Shown: positions 20,423-21,403 of the stretch, one piece after another
Layout of the letters: each line of letters starts with the position of its first letter
Numbering within the stretch: the stretch's first letter is position 1
Assembly: GCA_964651395.1 (NCBI GenBank)
Contig: CAZYXZ010000061.1
Span: 1 to 21,403 of the forward strand
Origin: CAZYXZ01 sp964651395
Lineage (GTDB): Bacteria; Actinomycetota; Actinomycetes; BP-191
Length of the DNA stretch: 21,403 nucleotides
Direction of reading: 5' to 3'
Position numbers and translations under genes: made by a program
The notes under the pieces: generated by a model
What the model was told of the DNA's origin: nothing
Seen by the model: the letters and a program-made list of their open reading frames with translations, nothing else
The model's database searches: none

Positions 20423-21403
20423 ATGACCCAACCGCGTGTGGCCCTCGTCACGCTGGGCTGCGCACGCAACGAGGTCGACAGCGAAGAGCTGGCCGGCCGC
20501 TTCGCCGCCGCCGGCTACACCCTCGTCGACGACGCGTCGTCGGCCGACGCCGTCGTCGTCAACACGTGCGGCTTCGTCGAGGCCGCGAAGCAGGACAGCA
20601 TCAACACAGTGCTCGAGGCGGCCGGTCTGAAGGGCGACAGCGGACCGCGCGCGGTCGTCGCCGTCGGCTGCCTCGCCGAGCGGTACGGCGAGCAGCTCGC
20701 CGCGAACCTGCCGGAAGCCGACGCCGTCCTCGGGTTCGACCACTACGCCGACCTGCCCGCGCGCATCACGGAAGTACTTTCCGGGCACACGCCCGCATCC
20801 CACGCGCCGAAAGACCGACGCCTGCTGCCGATAGTTGGGGCCGCTCCTGGTGGTGAGGCGTCCAGTCACCCGCCAGTCCCGCGTCGTCGCCTTTCAACCG
20901 GACCGGTGGCGCCGCTGAAGCTCGCGTCCGGGTGCGACCGCCGCTGCACGTTCTGCGCGATCCCGTTCTTCCGCGGCGCGTTCGTCTCGCGCCGGCCGCA
21001 CGAGCTGCTCGACGAGGCGCGCTGGCTCGCCTCACAGGGCGTGCGTGAGCTGCACCTGGTCAGCGAGAACACCACGTCGTACGGCAAGGACCTCGGCGAC
21101 GTGCGCCTGCTCGAGGCGCTGCTGCCCGAGCTCGCCGGCATCGACGGCATCGACCGGGTACGGCTGGCCTACCTCCAGCCGGCCGAGGTGCGCCCGTCGC
21201 TCATCGACGCGATCGCGCACACCCCGGGGGTCGCGCAGTACTTCGACCTGTCCTTCCAGCACGCGAGCGGCGCGGTGCTCTCGCGGATGCGCCGCTACGG
21301 CGACGCGGAGCGCTTCCTCGACCTCATCGCCGCGGTCCGGGCGGCGGCGCCGGACGCCGGGATCCGCAGCAACTTCATCGTCGGCTTCCCCGGCGAGACG
21401 GCC
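20423..21403 (+). CDS. rimO: Ribosomal protein S12 methylthiotransferase, 3'-truncated
   Basis: RimO is a radical-SAM enzyme that methylthiolates the beta-carbon of a conserved Asp in ribosomal protein S12. The window holds 327 codons with no stop; the frame runs off the end. The N-terminal UPF0004 domain supplies three cluster Cys: C13 (TLGCARNEVDSE), C49 (NTCGF) and C83 (VGCLAERYG). The radical-SAM motif is SGCDRRCTFCAIPFFRG with C171, C175 and C178. VSENTTSYGKDLG, YLQPAEV, FDLSFQHASGAVLSRMRRYG and NFIVGFPGET follow. The TRAM domain would lie beyond the window. RimO rather than MiaB is favoured by the LGCARNEVDSE and QHAS patterns. A loosely conserved linker (about 118-160) separates the two cluster domains. 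Confidence 0.95.
   Translation, partial: MTQPRVALVTLGCARNEVDSEELAGRFAAAGYTLVDDASSADAVVVNTCGFVEAAKQDSINTVLEAAGLKGDSGPRAVVAVGCLAERYGEQLAANLPEADAVLGFDHYADLPARITEVLSGHTPASHAPKDRRLLPIVGAAPGGEASSHPPVPRRRLSTGPVAPLKLASGCDRRCTFCAIPFFRGAFVSRRPHELLDEARWLASQGVRELHLVSENTTSYGKDLGDVRLLEALLPELAGIDGIDRVRLAYLQPAEVRPSLIDAIAHTPGVAQYFDLSFQHASGAVLSRMRRYGDAERFLDLIAAVRAAAPDAGIRSNFIVGFPGETA

Overview
This is a very GC-rich (about 70% by eye), tightly packed stretch of an actinobacterial chromosome. GTG starts, 1-4 base gene overlaps and a housekeeping gene order typical of Actinomycetota support that. From memory of related genomes, infB-ylxP-rbfA-nrnA-truB-ribF-rpsO-pnp-pepR-dapB and thyX-dapA-rnj-ftsK match the order in Streptomyces and, in part, Mycobacterium. 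A mycothiol-type maleylpyruvate isomerase fold protein fits the same phylum. I cannot name a genus.

Layout. Positions 1-5930 (+): a translation and RNA-maturation operon with the C-terminal part of IF2 (infB), a DUF503/YlxP protein, rbfA, an nrnA-type DHH phosphoesterase, truB, ribF and a 77-residue protein of unknown function. Positions 5931-10785 (+): rpsO, a 243-base structured spacer, pnp, an M16 zinc peptidase and dapB, the last three overlapping. Positions 10790-10832: a perfect 20-bp hairpin separating convergent units. Positions 10829-12671 (-): three accessory genes (DUF2461, a DinB/maleylpyruvate-isomerase-fold protein, and a membrane-anchored unknown interrupted by a 10-N gap). Positions 12672-12903: divergent spacer with a long imperfect palindrome. 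Positions 12904-16417 (+): thyX, dapA, a second 10-N gap, and rnj (RNase J). Positions 16550-21403 (+): ftsK, a GNAT acetyltransferase, a RodZ-like HTH membrane protein, and the 5' part of rimO.

How the genes fit together: most act in translation initiation and ribosome assembly (IF2, RbfA, S15, RimO), RNA modification and turnover (TruB, PNPase, RNase J, NrnA), cofactor and precursor supply (RibF, ThyX, DapA and DapB for lysine/peptidoglycan), and chromosome segregation or cell shape (FtsK, RodZ-like).

The gene content is ordinary. I did not find a convincing new multi-gene system. The points worth a second look are: (1) the dapA-stop/rnj-start junction occurs twice in diverged form around the second N gap, implying a chimeric scaffold or an unresolved tandem duplication; (2) a chain of mutually exclusive pairings between infB and ylxP that could expose or hide the ylxP ribosome binding site; (3) structured leaders before rpsO and pnp; (4) a recurring leaderless promoter pattern; (5) a low-GC, rare-codon patch over the thyX catalytic motif; (6) an operator-like inverted repeat before the rodZ-like gene. 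No tRNA, rRNA, CRISPR array or transposase gene was seen, and no gene-free stretch exceeds 300 bases.
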